Assembly (NCBI GenBank): GCA_002311645.1
Contig: DBYW01000054.1
Span: 1-52,270 of the forward strand
Length of the DNA: 52,270 nt
Direction: 5' to 3'
Source: Bacteroidales bacterium UBA1176
GTDB lineage: Bacteria; Bacteroidota; Bacteroidia; Bacteroidales; WCHB1-69
Of this stretch, positions 6,311 through 14,877 are shown piece by piece. Within the stretch, counting starts at the first letter, position 1. Every line of letters begins with the position of its first letter. Under the pieces are notes generated by a model. That model searched no databases. It worked only from the letters and a program-made list of their open reading frames with translations, and was not told where the DNA came from. The position numbers and the translations under genes are program-made.

Positions 6311-7182
6311 TAAATGATTACACCTTCTTCTTTAATTCTTTTCTCAATATCTGACCAGGGTCGTTCAAGGTGTGCAATTGTTTCACAGACCATCTTCCAA
6401 ACAACTTGTTGGTCAATATCACACCATTCTGTTTTTCGTATCGATTTACGCAAAACATATATTTGATCGATTCTTGAATATGCAGGGTCGACTGCATAAC
6501 TCACATCATATCTTTCTGCAACTGTTATAAATCTTGTATAAGGATTACCACTTTTTATCTTTTCTGCAGTAGCAATAATAGAATCTAACATAGTTTTATC
6601 AACATACGTTTTAGCTTCTATTGCAATCGCAGGTATGCGTATTTGCATCGGTTCTGCTTTATTAATAGAGATGTCAAATGTTCGATAAATCGCATAATCT
6701 TGGTCTTTCTCATTTACTCCAATTTCTGGAGAATGAATAAAATCAATGAAATTTTTCGCTTTGAAATAAATGTTTGAATAAGCTTTTACATTTCCACTAT
6801 CAAGCACATTGTCTTGATCTTCTTTTTCCTTAATATCATTCACATAATCCTTAAACAACAGGAACAAAAACTCTTCTAATACTGTAGGACGAAATTTACC
6901 TTGAGAAGAAAATGCTTTATCAAGCCCATTTGTATGCATATAATTATAGTACGCATTCAATAGAGCAACTTTCTGATATATGGCTTCTTGATCATATTTC
7001 TTTATTTTTAATATCTTGCACAGATATTTTGCGTATTCAGGAATAAGCGATTCAAGTGCTTGTTCTTCTTTAGGAGAACGTTTGCCACGGCATTTCGTTA
7101 TAATATTCGAAGCATGACTTAATTGCGGATACAACCCCATAGCTTCGCATATGAAGTCATAATCACTTTTGCTAATTTTCAT
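6310..7182 (-). CDS. Bpu10I/BbvCI-like restriction endonuclease subunit 2
   Basis: Starting at MKISKSDYDF (ATG at 7182) the product has 290 residues. An upstream start at 7221 would overlap the methyltransferase by about 50 bases and is less likely. The PD-(D/E)XK residues are in EKDQDYAIY (about 158-166) and IAIEAKTY (E189, K191). Strong similarity to subunit 1 covers the ATAEKIKSGNPYTRF and DPAYSRIDQIYVLRK blocks and a shared VLEEFLFLLFKDYVN helix. Two divergent copies in tandem are expected if each subunit cleaves one strand. It overlaps the end of methyltransferase 1 by 11 bases, so expression is coupled to protection. Confidence 0.75.
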   Translation of the reverse strand: MKISKSDYDFICEAMGLYPQLSHASNIITKCRGKRSPKEEQALESLIPEYAKYLCKILKIKKYDQEAIYQKVALLNAYYNYMHTNGLDKAFSSQGKFRPTVLEEFLFLLFKDYVNDIKEKEDQDNVLDSGNVKAYSNIYFKAKNFIDFIHSPEIGVNEKDQDYAIYRTFDISINKAEPMQIRIPAIAIEAKTYVDKTMLDSIIATAEKIKSGNPYTRFITVAERYDVSYAVDPAYSRIDQIYVLRKSIRKTEWCDIDQQVVWKMVCETIAHLERPWSDIEKRIKEEGVII

Positions 7183-8947
7183 ATTTAGTATGATTAAGAG
7201 TATGATATATACATTCACCAATTGCTTTTGCCATTAAAACAGGAACAGCATTTCCTATCTGTTGATATTGACTCAATCCCTTTTCCCATGACATTTTTGT
7301 ACGCATACCTTCAAAAACAAAATCATCAGGGAAAGATTGCAGACGGGCACCTTCTCTCGCCGTAAAATTACGGTTGAGATGAGGATGTATGAAATTACTC
7401 TGAAAACTTGCAGCAATAGTAGGAGCCGGCCGATCACCAAATAAACGCTTGTTGTTTTGGTGGAATTTAATCGTTGATTTTTCTCCAGGAGCTCCACGTT
7501 TTAATGCTCCATGAGTTTCCCATACATCGAGTAAGTCTTGCCCTGGTTTAATTGCTTCAAATCGCGCAATCAGTCGAGGAGTATGCTTCATCGCTACATG
7601 GTTTAATACATAAGTCGAATTAGCACGCATTTGTCGTTGATACTCATTCTGTGGCTCTTTCGGATATTCTTGCACCTCTGTCCCTTGTCCTGCTCCAATT
7701 TGTGGCAAATCACTTATTGCTTCATCTACAGTAACTAAATGGTCTAAATCATACGGTTCAGGATGTTGTGGCTGAATATTTAAATCTTTGCGATAACCAA
7801 TGAGGATAACACGCTCACGATTTTGAGGAACTCCATAGTCCGATGCCACAAGTACTTTATATGCGACATTATATCCATATTCACCCGCATTCGTAAATTC
7901 TTCCACGATGGTTTTGATTACTTCTCCGTTCTGCATAGAGAGCAAACCTTTGACATTTTCCATTACAAAAGCTTTTGGCGAATACCAATTGATGAACTTA
8001 ACAAAGCCGTAGAAGAGTTTATTTCGAGGGTCGTCTTTGATTGTATTTCGTCGCTTGTTAGCAAGACTGAATCCCTGACAGGGGGGGCCTCCAATAATTA
8101 TATCTGGAACTACACCACCTGTCATAGTATCAACTTCTTCTTTGGTCATAGTCGTAATGTCTTTGCACAAGAAAGGAGTTTCCGGAAAATTGCGAGTGAA
8201 TGTTTTTTCACAATTTTCATCAATATCACATGCAAAAATAGAGCGCACACCTGCCATGCTAAATCCTTTTGTCAAACCGCCACAGCCAGAGAATAAATCA
8301 ATTGATGTGTATGAGTCAGATGAAAACTGGTTACGCGGTTTCTGCATTTCTATTACTTCTTCAATACTAGGCAACTCATTTTGATTTGTTGATTTGGAGT
8401 TTGATCTGGAATGGTTTGGTTTAGGAATGTCGGCAAGCAGTTTTATTATATCACTACCTTTTATGTAAATGGGCTTACCTTTTATCCAATTGTTGTAAGT
8501 GGATTTGTATCTATCTATGAAAGTCTCAACATCAATAGCATTTATGTTTATTTTCTGTTTCAATTTATATATAACATATGACCCGTTAGGAGAAGGGTAA
8601 CCCATTTGTTCCATTTCTTCTTGGGAACAAATGCGGTCGAACACTATCTTATATGTGAAGTATTCGTTTTTATTTTCAATATTGTATAAAACCAAGACAT
8701 TAGGTTTTAGAATTTTAGGGTTGTTTACATCCACCCAACCTTCCCTGGCCTTATTTGATCTAACATTGTACAATTCAAACGGTTTATTATTACCTTTCTC
8801 TTGAATCCATTGCAATTGATTTTTCCCTTTCGACCGATAGCCTCCTATAAGGAAGGTGCTTTTGCGACAATCTTGAAGACGAATTGTATCGACTGTCATT
8901 TCGTGTTCGTCAAACAACAATAATATTTTATCATTAGTTTTTGTCAT
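7172..8947 (-). CDS. DNA (cytosine-C5) methyltransferase 1 with N-terminal extra domain
   Basis: The C-terminal 380 residues form a complete C5 methyltransferase: motif I SIDLFSGCGGLTKGF (215-229), motif IV IIGGPPCQGFS with catalytic C290, motif VI MENVKG, motif VIII QNRERVILIG, motif IX RLQSFPDDF and motif X QQIGNAVPV. It transfers a methyl group from SAM to cytosine in one strand of the restriction site. Residues 1 to about 210 are an added region (GGYRSKGKNQLQWIQEKGN, YKIVFDRICSQEEM) that I do not recognise and that may help target recognition or contact partner proteins. The gene starts inside the 46-residue ORF and overlaps subunit 2. Two methyltransferases are needed when the target is asymmetric. 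Confidence 0.93.
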   Translation of the reverse strand: MTKTNDKILLLFDEHEMTVDTIRLQDCRKSTFLIGGYRSKGKNQLQWIQEKGNNKPFELYNVRSNKAREGWVDVNNPKILKPNVLVLYNIENKNEYFTYKIVFDRICSQEEMEQMGYPSPNGSYVIYKLKQKININAIDVETFIDRYKSTYNNWIKGKPIYIKGSDIIKLLADIPKPNHSRSNSKSTNQNELPSIEEVIEMQKPRNQFSSDSYTSIDLFSGCGGLTKGFSMAGVRSIFACDIDENCEKTFTRNFPETPFLCKDITTMTKEEVDTMTGGVVPDIIIGGPPCQGFSLANKRRNTIKDDPRNKLFYGFVKFINWYSPKAFVMENVKGLLSMQNGEVIKTIVEEFTNAGEYGYNVAYKVLVASDYGVPQNRERVILIGYRKDLNIQPQHPEPYDLDHLVTVDEAISDLPQIGAGQGTEVQEYPKEPQNEYQRQMRANSTYVLNHVAMKHTPRLIARFEAIKPGQDLLDVWETHGALKRGAPGEKSTIKFHQNNKRLFGDRPAPTIAASFQSNFIHPHLNRNFTAREGARLQSFPDDFVFEGMRTKMSWEKGLSQYQQIGNAVPVLMAKAIGECIYHTLNHTKYEN

Positions 8948-9074
8948 AATTTTTTGGATATCTGTGATAACTAATTAATATTAATACTTCTTCACATTGT
9001 CCTATCATATAGCATAGTTCATTTGAAACTGTTTGTTGAGAAAAAACCATGAATGTATATTTCTTTTTCGCCAT
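8934..9074 (-). CDS. 46-residue ORF bridging the signalling and restriction genes
   Basis: ATG at 9074 lies 2 bases after the stop of the caspase-like gene. The frame runs 46 codons (starts MAKKKYTFMVFSQQ, ends SYHRYPKNYDKN) and stops 14 bases inside methyltransferase 1. It contains a short hydrophobic stretch (EEVLILISY) and two cysteines. The tight spacing on both sides is what an operon gene or a translational-coupling peptide would show, and it fills the only gap in the operon. It could instead be a chance frame in AT-rich DNA. I recognise no family. Confidence 0.5.
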   Translation of the reverse strand: MAKKKYTFMVFSQQTVSNELCYMIGQCEEVLILISYHRYPKNYDKN

Positions 9075-9076
9075 AC

Positions 9077-9706
9077 TCAACTAACAATCATATCTTTATA
9101 AACATAGTACAACTCATCAGCAACAGTTCTATAGTTCGGAGCCTCTTTCTTCAAAAGGCATTGCACGATTTCTCCGCTAATATTGAACTTCAATTTTTCC
9201 TTAAACAGATGAAAATCGTGCAGAGTGGTTTCAGATAAAGAGCGGATGAAAGCATTTACCAGAGCAAAATTGTAATATCCGACATCTTTTTTCTCTATAT
9301 GTTCAACCGTAATGCCATGTATTTGTCTTGTTAGTCTAGCATCGTCCAGGCTGGTGGGGAGAAATCCAAAACCAGCAGCATCGGCTAGTTTGTAGTTTTT
9401 GATAAATTGATCGGAATTGCAAGATAGCAAAAGCAGTCGCTTGTTGAATAACAAATCACAATTGTTTTTTTCAAAAACGACATTGGCACAATTGCTGCCA
9501 TACAATAACTGACTAGTTCCATGTCCGAGGAACACAACGCATTCTGCGTCTTGAATTTCCGCATATATCTTATCCAACGAATCATCCTCTTCAGTGGTGT
9601 CGTTATGTATGCCTATAGCCTGCATATTCGTGCAAATATGCTCATATAACGGCAGCAGAAAAACTGTCGTCGGATCTTCCGGATATATGCAAACAGTCTT
9701 TTTCAT
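9077..9706 (-). CDS. Caspase/CHAT-like putative protease, defence effector candidate
   Basis: This 209-residue protein has the histidine-cysteine dyad layout of the caspase fold: a hydrophobic strand ending VVFLGHGTS (H62) and, 34 residues later, LLLLSCNSD (C96), followed by ADAAGFGFLP. It lacks a signal peptide and any added domain, so it is near the minimum size for a CHAT-type protease. The ATG overlaps the stop of the receiver gene as ATGA, so the two are translationally coupled. Caspase-like proteases are frequent effectors in bacterial abortive-infection modules. The fold assignment rests on motif spacing only. An alternative is a non-catalytic Rossmann-type binding protein. Confidence 0.55.
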   Translation of the reverse strand: MKKTVCIYPEDPTTVFLLPLYEHICTNMQAIGIHNDTTEEDDSLDKIYAEIQDAECVVFLGHGTSQLLYGSNCANVVFEKNNCDLLFNKRLLLLSCNSDQFIKNYKLADAAGFGFLPTSLDDARLTRQIHGITVEHIEKKDVGYYNFALVNAFIRSLSETTLHDFHLFKEKLKFNISGEIVQCLLKKEAPNYRTVADELYYVYKDMIVS

Positions 9707-10398
9707 CGGTTGACTTCAGTGAGATATGCAATGGTTTGGGTTAAAACGGCTTCTATCCAATCCTCGGAACGGGCATCGGAATTGTTTTCGATCATTTCCG
9801 CAATTTCCAAAAATGTCTTTCCTTTTAATTCGGGACAGCAACTGTTGAACACCATGTCACCATTTGCTCGAAGCAAAACACACAAACGATGTTCCATGCT
9901 GTCGTTGCTTTCATGTCGTAAATACTTGAGCAGATCTTCTGTGTAATCAATTCGGCTAATACAATCTATTATCTTATCGTGAATCAATTGATTTATACCA
10001 TTAACGAGTTGTTCGGACGATGCTTTTTGATAATCTTGACCGATAACGCTATTGATCACTTTATTCCAATTGCCGGAATATACAAAAAAGTTCAAGTTTT
10101 TCCGAAATTCGTGAACCATACGAACCACATCCAATCCATTCAGATAATCACAATCCAGTCCAAAATCTGTAAGAGCTATGTCTATGTGTTTATCTTTGAT
10201 TTCCGAAGCTATCTTATTTTTCAGCTTTGCAACATCCAGATCTTCCGAATCGTCTTGTTTCAGTTCAGCAGCACTGGTTCGAATGAATATAAAATCCAAA
10301 TCGAACTCTTGCTGTGTCGTAAGTTTGATATTGTTAATGATGTTTTTTTGATCTTTATCATCAAACAGTAATATGCATTTTGCCTTCTTCATAATCAT
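9703..10398 (-). CDS. Receiver-domain protein
   Basis: The N-terminal 130 residues look like a response-regulator receiver: acidic pair D13-D14 (LLFDDKDQ), phosphoacceptor D78 (IALTDFGLDCDYLNGLD), S108 (FVYSGN) and K125 (QKASSEQL). Residues 140-231 form an extra helical region (SMEHRLCVLLRANGDMVF, KGKTFLEIAEMIE) with no DNA-binding domain that I can see, so it is not an ordinary transcription factor. Start is ATG 10398 or 10392, 3 or 9 bases after the ATPase/kinase gene. It ends in ATGA shared with the caspase-like gene. The likely role is to receive phosphate from the upstream kinase-like protein and control the downstream effector. Confidence 0.7.
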   Translation of the reverse strand: MIMKKAKCILLFDDKDQKNIINNIKLTTQQEFDLDFIFIRTSAAELKQDDSEDLDVAKLKNKIASEIKDKHIDIALTDFGLDCDYLNGLDVVRMVHEFRKNLNFFVYSGNWNKVINSVIGQDYQKASSEQLVNGINQLIHDKIIDCISRIDYTEDLLKYLRHESNDSMEHRLCVLLRANGDMVFNSCCPELKGKTFLEIAEMIENNSDARSEDWIEAVLTQTIAYLTEVNR

Positions 10399-10400
10399 AA

Positions 10401-12740
10401 TTATTCGAAAAATAGTCTAAATGTGGCTCCGGTTTCAAAATGTAAGCCGTTCCCAACGAACAAAATGTCTCCATTAAGTTCGTTTTTCATTCGTTCTTTT
10501 ATAGTGCTCAATCCTATTCCAGAGCCTCCTCTGCGATTCGTGATCCCTTCTTCGAAAATATTGTCTGGTGTGAATTGGTTCAGATCAACGCCAATCCCGT
10601 TGTCGGTAAAGTCAACAATATAGGTCCTGCCATTTCGAGAAAAATCTATTTTGAATTCCGTGGCATTGGCTTTTTCTGAGTTGCTCACCAGATTGTCCAA
10701 CACGATGGACAAGTCCAAAATCGGGATTTTTTTCTCCAGAGGTTCTGTAATGTCAGAATGATATTGAACCTTGCATAAAGGTTTGTAGTTTGAGAAATAT
10801 TCTTTGATATAGTTCCCTATGTCAATCAATTTGGATTCCGAAAGCAAAGTCAGATCGGCTTTGGTAATCATTTTGGAGAGCAAGTGGATTCTGTTGATGT
10901 CGTAATCAAAAGAGTCTAACGATTCCCTTAGGCCGACGAGGTCATTGTTTGCCAATTGGAGTTTAGCAGTGTTAATCAAGCTGATTGAATTGGTGGAGGA
11001 TATAAGAACCGTATGAATCAAATCCAAAACATCCTTGGAAGTGTTTCTGGTTGCAGACAAATACTTGTTTTTCTGTATCTGAATGTCACGTTCGCGTTCA
11101 GCTTTCTCTCTTTTTTCCTTTTCTTCCCCCGCTTTTTTCTCTTCTTCCTTAGCCTTTCGTTCAGCATCCTCTTTCTGACGGCGCATCTCGTCTATGTGCC
11201 GCTCAAAATCAGCGATCTTCTCCAATAAAGCATCATCGTTTGTCTTTTCAGCCATTTTACGGACATCTTCAAACATTTGGGCTTGAAGCACTTCCGTCTC
11301 AGATGGGTTGGATACTATATTGGATAGTTCTTCATTGTAGTATTTCACCGATATGCTGTTGTCGTTCACAAGAGACCGGATTAACTGCATGAAATCCACC
11401 TTGCTGCCGATATTCTCATACAAATGTTCGGCTGACTCTTGATCCTTGTCCGTTTCTTGTAACTGTTCCCTTGCTTTTAATGCAGATGTTTGATTGACGA
11501 AGTAATCCTTCCTGACAAAACCTTCTCCCCATAATACGCCAACGACATATCGTTCTAAACGCCTATGTATCAAAGTGAAATAATCCATCAGTTGTTGAGA
11601 AGCCTCGGTTTTAATTAAACCACCATCACGACTTGAGACCTCTTTGATTAAATCGGAATTATCTGTCTCGACATCTACACGCCCAAACAAATCACGAGTG
11701 CCCAAAAAACGGTTGTAACCTTGTTGTTGGCGATAATTCAATCCCCAGCTATCATCATTCCAATCACCATAAGGTAAAATGCGAAATCCATTCCTAAATA
11801 AAAACACATTTCCATATCTAATGGGTTCTACCCCCATCTTTGAAGTAAAGTTGTATTTAGCAGCTCTATTCAAATAAAACAAACTAATAGAAGCTGAAGA
11901 TAGTTTTGAGAATTGTGTGTTTGGCTCTTCTATCTCATACATTTTAATACCACGATCGGACAGTGTTGTGTATATTGTGTCGTTTTCAATGCGACTTTCT
12001 ATCTGTGTGGTTTTTAGCTTCAGTACATCAGAGATAGAATTCTCAATAACGCCATTCACTTGTTCGTGAGAAGAATCGGCCTTTTCATCTTCTTCCTTCA
12101 TTTTTGGAGCAATGATTTCAATCTGAAAATCATCATCAGTCCCAGAAAAAGGATTGATCATTTTTTCCAATGATTTCTTCAAACGAAGAATGTCATCACG
12201 AGACCATTGAATGTGTAAATCTGAAAACTCTAGAATGGTTCCTGTATGAAAATCCCATGGGAAATGAGGGATTTCATTTGTTGTTTCGTGAGGAATGTCA
12301 ATCGTGTCAAACTCAGCCAGTTTGTCATGTTCAAAAACACTCCAATCCACATATAGAATCTCAGTTTTGTTTTCTTCAGAGCTACGAGTGGTGAGTTTCA
12401 AGTGACGAGCCAATCGGTCACACGACATGCGTCCTATACCTTTAGCCCCGGCATAATGACGTTTAAATTTACTTCTATAGGATTTATCTTCGGTCCCGTC
12501 GCTTTTGGCTGAATAGGCCACAAATAGCCATTTGTCTATTAAATCGCTCTTAGACATGCCTTTGCCATTGTCGGCAATGCACAAATAATCATCATCAAAA
12601 GTAATCTCCACTTTTGAAGCATGAGCGTCATACGAGTTTTTCACCAACTCCAATATGGCAATGTCAGGACTTGTAATTAAATCCCTTCCCAAGATGTTTT
12701 TCAGTTCGGCACTAACTCTGAAATTCAAACTGTCCTTCAT
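10401..12740 (-). CDS. Dual GHKL protein: MORC/HSP90-like ATPase plus histidine-kinase-like domain
   Basis: The 779-residue product starts at MKDSLNFRVS; the upstream methyltransferase stop overlaps as ATGA. Residues 1-190 are a GHKL ATPase of the MORC/HSP90 kind: ILELVKNSYDA (29-39), CIADNGKGMS (54-63), GAKGIGRMSCDRLA (98-111). A middle region (about 240-500) is followed by a charged coiled coil (505-560). Then comes a DHp-like helix with candidate phospho-histidine H576 (DVLDLIHTV), and a second GHKL domain with N box LDNLVSNSEKANAT (681-694), G1 FTDNGIGVD and G2 GGSGIGLSTIKERM. Having both ATPase types in one chain is unusual. It has no membrane segment, so sensing is cytoplasmic. With the receiver gene next in line, a phosphorelay is likely. 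Confidence 0.8.
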   Translation of the reverse strand: MKDSLNFRVSAELKNILGRDLITSPDIAILELVKNSYDAHASKVEITFDDDYLCIADNGKGMSKSDLIDKWLFVAYSAKSDGTEDKSYRSKFKRHYAGAKGIGRMSCDRLARHLKLTTRSSEENKTEILYVDWSVFEHDKLAEFDTIDIPHETTNEIPHFPWDFHTGTILEFSDLHIQWSRDDILRLKKSLEKMINPFSGTDDDFQIEIIAPKMKEEDEKADSSHEQVNGVIENSISDVLKLKTTQIESRIENDTIYTTLSDRGIKMYEIEEPNTQFSKLSSASISLFYLNRAAKYNFTSKMGVEPIRYGNVFLFRNGFRILPYGDWNDDSWGLNYRQQQGYNRFLGTRDLFGRVDVETDNSDLIKEVSSRDGGLIKTEASQQLMDYFTLIHRRLERYVVGVLWGEGFVRKDYFVNQTSALKAREQLQETDKDQESAEHLYENIGSKVDFMQLIRSLVNDNSISVKYYNEELSNIVSNPSETEVLQAQMFEDVRKMAEKTNDDALLEKIADFERHIDEMRRQKEDAERKAKEEEKKAGEEKEKREKAERERDIQIQKNKYLSATRNTSKDVLDLIHTVLISSTNSISLINTAKLQLANNDLVGLRESLDSFDYDINRIHLLSKMITKADLTLLSESKLIDIGNYIKEYFSNYKPLCKVQYHSDITEPLEKKIPILDLSIVLDNLVSNSEKANATEFKIDFSRNGRTYIVDFTDNGIGVDLNQFTPDNIFEEGITNRRGGSGIGLSTIKERMKNELNGDILFVGNGLHFETGATFRLFFE

Positions 12741-13978
12741 AGCTGTAACATCTTTTTTAGAACACCCCCCGCCTGCTCCGCAAATAGCGGCGGAATGGCA
12801 TTGCCAATTTGGGTATAACGAGGTACTTCCACCTTGCGCATCTTGCCACCAGTGGTATATTTCTTCTTGATTTCGTACCAATCAGGAAACGATTGGATAC
12901 GGGCACACTCGCGAACAGTCATGATACGAGGCTCCAAGTAGTGTAAATAATCATCCGGGCTGCCTGTGATGGTCGGTGCAATCGTGTTGGGATCCAAAAT
13001 GGTGATGCCGCGTTGTTTGATGTCCCACTGCGCACGAGCTTCGCCATCAATCCGTTTTCCTTTTTGAGGATACTCTGCCAACAATTGTGTGTAACAGGCT
13101 ATTTTTTCGGGTGTATGCTTGGCAAAACTATGGCTGTCGGCTATTATATGCGTTTTGGGATAATCGCCACGCATCAGTTTTTCGTAAGCCGTCAGTTTTT
13201 TGTTGCCATACTTTCCGGAATAGAACCCTTTGCGATCCGGACTCGGCTCTTCTCCATTGGAACGCAACAAATCGGAAATGGCTTCTTTTAGTGTAATAGT
13301 TGGCTTCAATCCTTTTTGCGACAAGAAGTTGTCTCGGTTTTCCATCAATAGATTTTCAAAATTTTCAGGAGAACCGACATCTTTTCGAACACCCACCAAG
13401 ATGAAACGTTTACGGCGTTGCGGAACACCATAATTGGAAAAATCTATGACATGGGGGGTTACATTATATCCTAAACCATCCAGTCCACGTATCACTTTGT
13501 GTGAATAGGGCTCGGCACCGTCTTTCTTATTCTTATCGAAAGCGTATGTGAATCCTTTAACGTTCTCAAAAAGAATCATCTTGGGCTGTACCAATTCGAT
13601 GAACTTGATATAAGAAAACACCAATTGGTTACGGACATCTTCTTCAACACGTTTTCCTGCCATGGAAAAACCTTGGCACGGAGGGCCTCCGGCAACCAAA
13701 TCAACCTTACCTCTCAATGACTTCAACTGTTTCGGATACTTTTTCAACACCTCATTAATATCATGTTCGGTTTGCGGCAACCAATCTGGCCAGTTGAAAT
13801 GTTTTTTATTGTCAATCAGATTGTATTTCAGTGTTTCAAAGGCAAAAGCGTTTTTTTCAATGGCGAATAAACCTTCCCATCCGGCTTGGTACAAACCAAG
13901 CGACAGCCCTCCCGCTCCTGCGAAAAGGTCAATCACCGTGGGGGTGTTACTCGCTCTATTATTTTGATTTGCCGCCAC
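12737..13978 (-). CDS. DNA (cytosine-C5) methyltransferase 2
   Basis: A 413-residue C5 methyltransferase without extra domains. Motif I is VIDLFAGAGGLSLGLYQAG (15-33), motif IV is LVAGGPPCQGFS with catalytic C101, then FENVKGF (VI), PQRRKRFILVG (VIII), RECARIQSFPDWY (IX) and YTQIGNAIPPLF (X). The variable region between VIII and IX (about residues 205-340) would set the target sequence. It is the first gene of the operon, so the host is methylated before the nuclease genes are reached. It shares ATGA with the ATPase/kinase gene. It is clearly different from methyltransferase 1, as expected for enzymes that each modify one strand of an asymmetric site. Confidence 0.93.
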   Translation of the reverse strand: MAANQNNRASNTPTVIDLFAGAGGLSLGLYQAGWEGLFAIEKNAFAFETLKYNLIDNKKHFNWPDWLPQTEHDINEVLKKYPKQLKSLRGKVDLVAGGPPCQGFSMAGKRVEEDVRNQLVFSYIKFIELVQPKMILFENVKGFTYAFDKNKKDGAEPYSHKVIRGLDGLGYNVTPHVIDFSNYGVPQRRKRFILVGVRKDVGSPENFENLLMENRDNFLSQKGLKPTITLKEAISDLLRSNGEEPSPDRKGFYSGKYGNKKLTAYEKLMRGDYPKTHIIADSHSFAKHTPEKIACYTQLLAEYPQKGKRIDGEARAQWDIKQRGITILDPNTIAPTITGSPDDYLHYLEPRIMTVRECARIQSFPDWYEIKKKYTTGGKMRKVEVPRYTQIGNAIPPLFAEQAGGVLKKMLQL

Positions 13979-14011
13979 TTGTCACAAGTTCATACTTTTT
14001 TTATCAACTTG

Positions 14012-14019
14012 CAAAGATA
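14012..14019 (-). promoter_or_regulatory. -7 box TATCTTTG of the defence operon
   Basis: TATCTTTG on the minus strand matches the Bacteroidota TAnnTTTG box and lies 33 bases upstream of the first ATG (13978). It is the only good promoter I see for the operon through 5336. The -33 element is not clear. Confidence 0.5.
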
Positions 14020-14103
14020 ATCATTTTTCAGTCGTGAAAGAAAAATATTTTTTGAAATAATAAATAGCTAATTGTCAATAAAGTAAATATCTTTATTTTT
14101 TTG

Positions 14104-14844
14104 CTAATCCCCAAAATCCACCCCTGCCTTCTTGGCCTGGGTATGCTGGTAGCAGCGGCGGATGTAGTACTGGCGGCCGTCTTTGATGAGCTTCGCACCG
14201 GTCTGGTGGAAGCGGAAAGGCACGCCCGTATGGATGCACTGCTCGCGCAAGGACAAGACCCAGTCGAAGTTCAAGGGGCGGGCGTCGCGGCCGGACTCGC
14301 CGCCGCAGGAGACCTCTTGGATGCTGGGACTCAAGTGGTTGGAGATGTCTATGCGCTCGATCATTGGGGCGACGATGATGGTTTTGTACTGGATGGGCAA
14401 CGCCGCGAAGATCGGCAACCGCTGGTCGGCCATGGCCTGGTTCTCGACGGTGCAGCCGACTATCACATTGTCGTAGCCGTCTCCCCAGTCGTTCGGGACG
14501 CACTCCAAGAAACGGTGGATCCGCTTGGTGAAGAAGTAGAAACGGCAGTCACGGCGCTCGCGGATCATCGCCCAGCAGTCGGGCCGCCACGCGTCGGCGT
14601 CCTCCAACAGGAAGTCGGAGGTGAAACAGGTGAAGACGAGGCTCCCCGGCGGGATTTTGTAGCTCTTGTCGCGCTTGCGCTTCACGGGGAGGTCGAAAGC
14701 CAGCGTCTTGCAGGCGATCTCACTGCCGATTTCGCTGCCGTACATCTCGTCCTGTCGATAGACATAGCAATGCCGGCACCCGGGGGAAATCTTGGTACAG
14801 CCGTGCCAGGGATTCCAGTTGGCGGGAAAATCTTGACGAGACAT
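14104..14844 (-). CDS. DUF5131 family protein (phage Gp37/Gp68-like)
   Basis: The 246-residue protein has the family start NWNPWHGCTKISPGCRHCYV (residues 9-28), with the CxxxxxxCxxC-like cysteine arrangement that suggests an iron-sulfur or metal site. VFTCFTSDFLLEDADAWR, FYFFTKRIHRFLECVPNDWG and VGCTVENQ follow, then SCGGESGRDARPLNFDWVLSLREQC. These are hallmarks of DUF5131 (Gp37/Gp68). Such proteins occur in phages and chromosomes; a radical-SAM-like reaction has been proposed from sequence, but the substrate is not known to me. It follows the T9SS protein gene by 33 bases on the same strand, so the two could be cotranscribed. Length is typical. Confidence 0.85.
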   Translation of the reverse strand: MSRQDFPANWNPWHGCTKISPGCRHCYVYRQDEMYGSEIGSEIACKTLAFDLPVKRKRDKSYKIPPGSLVFTCFTSDFLLEDADAWRPDCWAMIRERRDCRFYFFTKRIHRFLECVPNDWGDGYDNVIVGCTVENQAMADQRLPIFAALPIQYKTIIVAPMIERIDISNHLSPSIQEVSCGGESGRDARPLNFDWVLSLREQCIHTGVPFRFHQTGAKLIKDGRQYYIRRCYQHTQAKKAGVDFGD

Positions 14845-14877
14845 GGAAGATCCGCTAATTATCTGTTTCCTGTCGCC

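Noticed and set aside
14077..14099. Hairpin AATAAAG / CTTTATT with T run as a terminator for DUF5131
   Set aside because: The T run is on the plus strand, whereas the gene is on the minus strand. The stem is short and AT-only.
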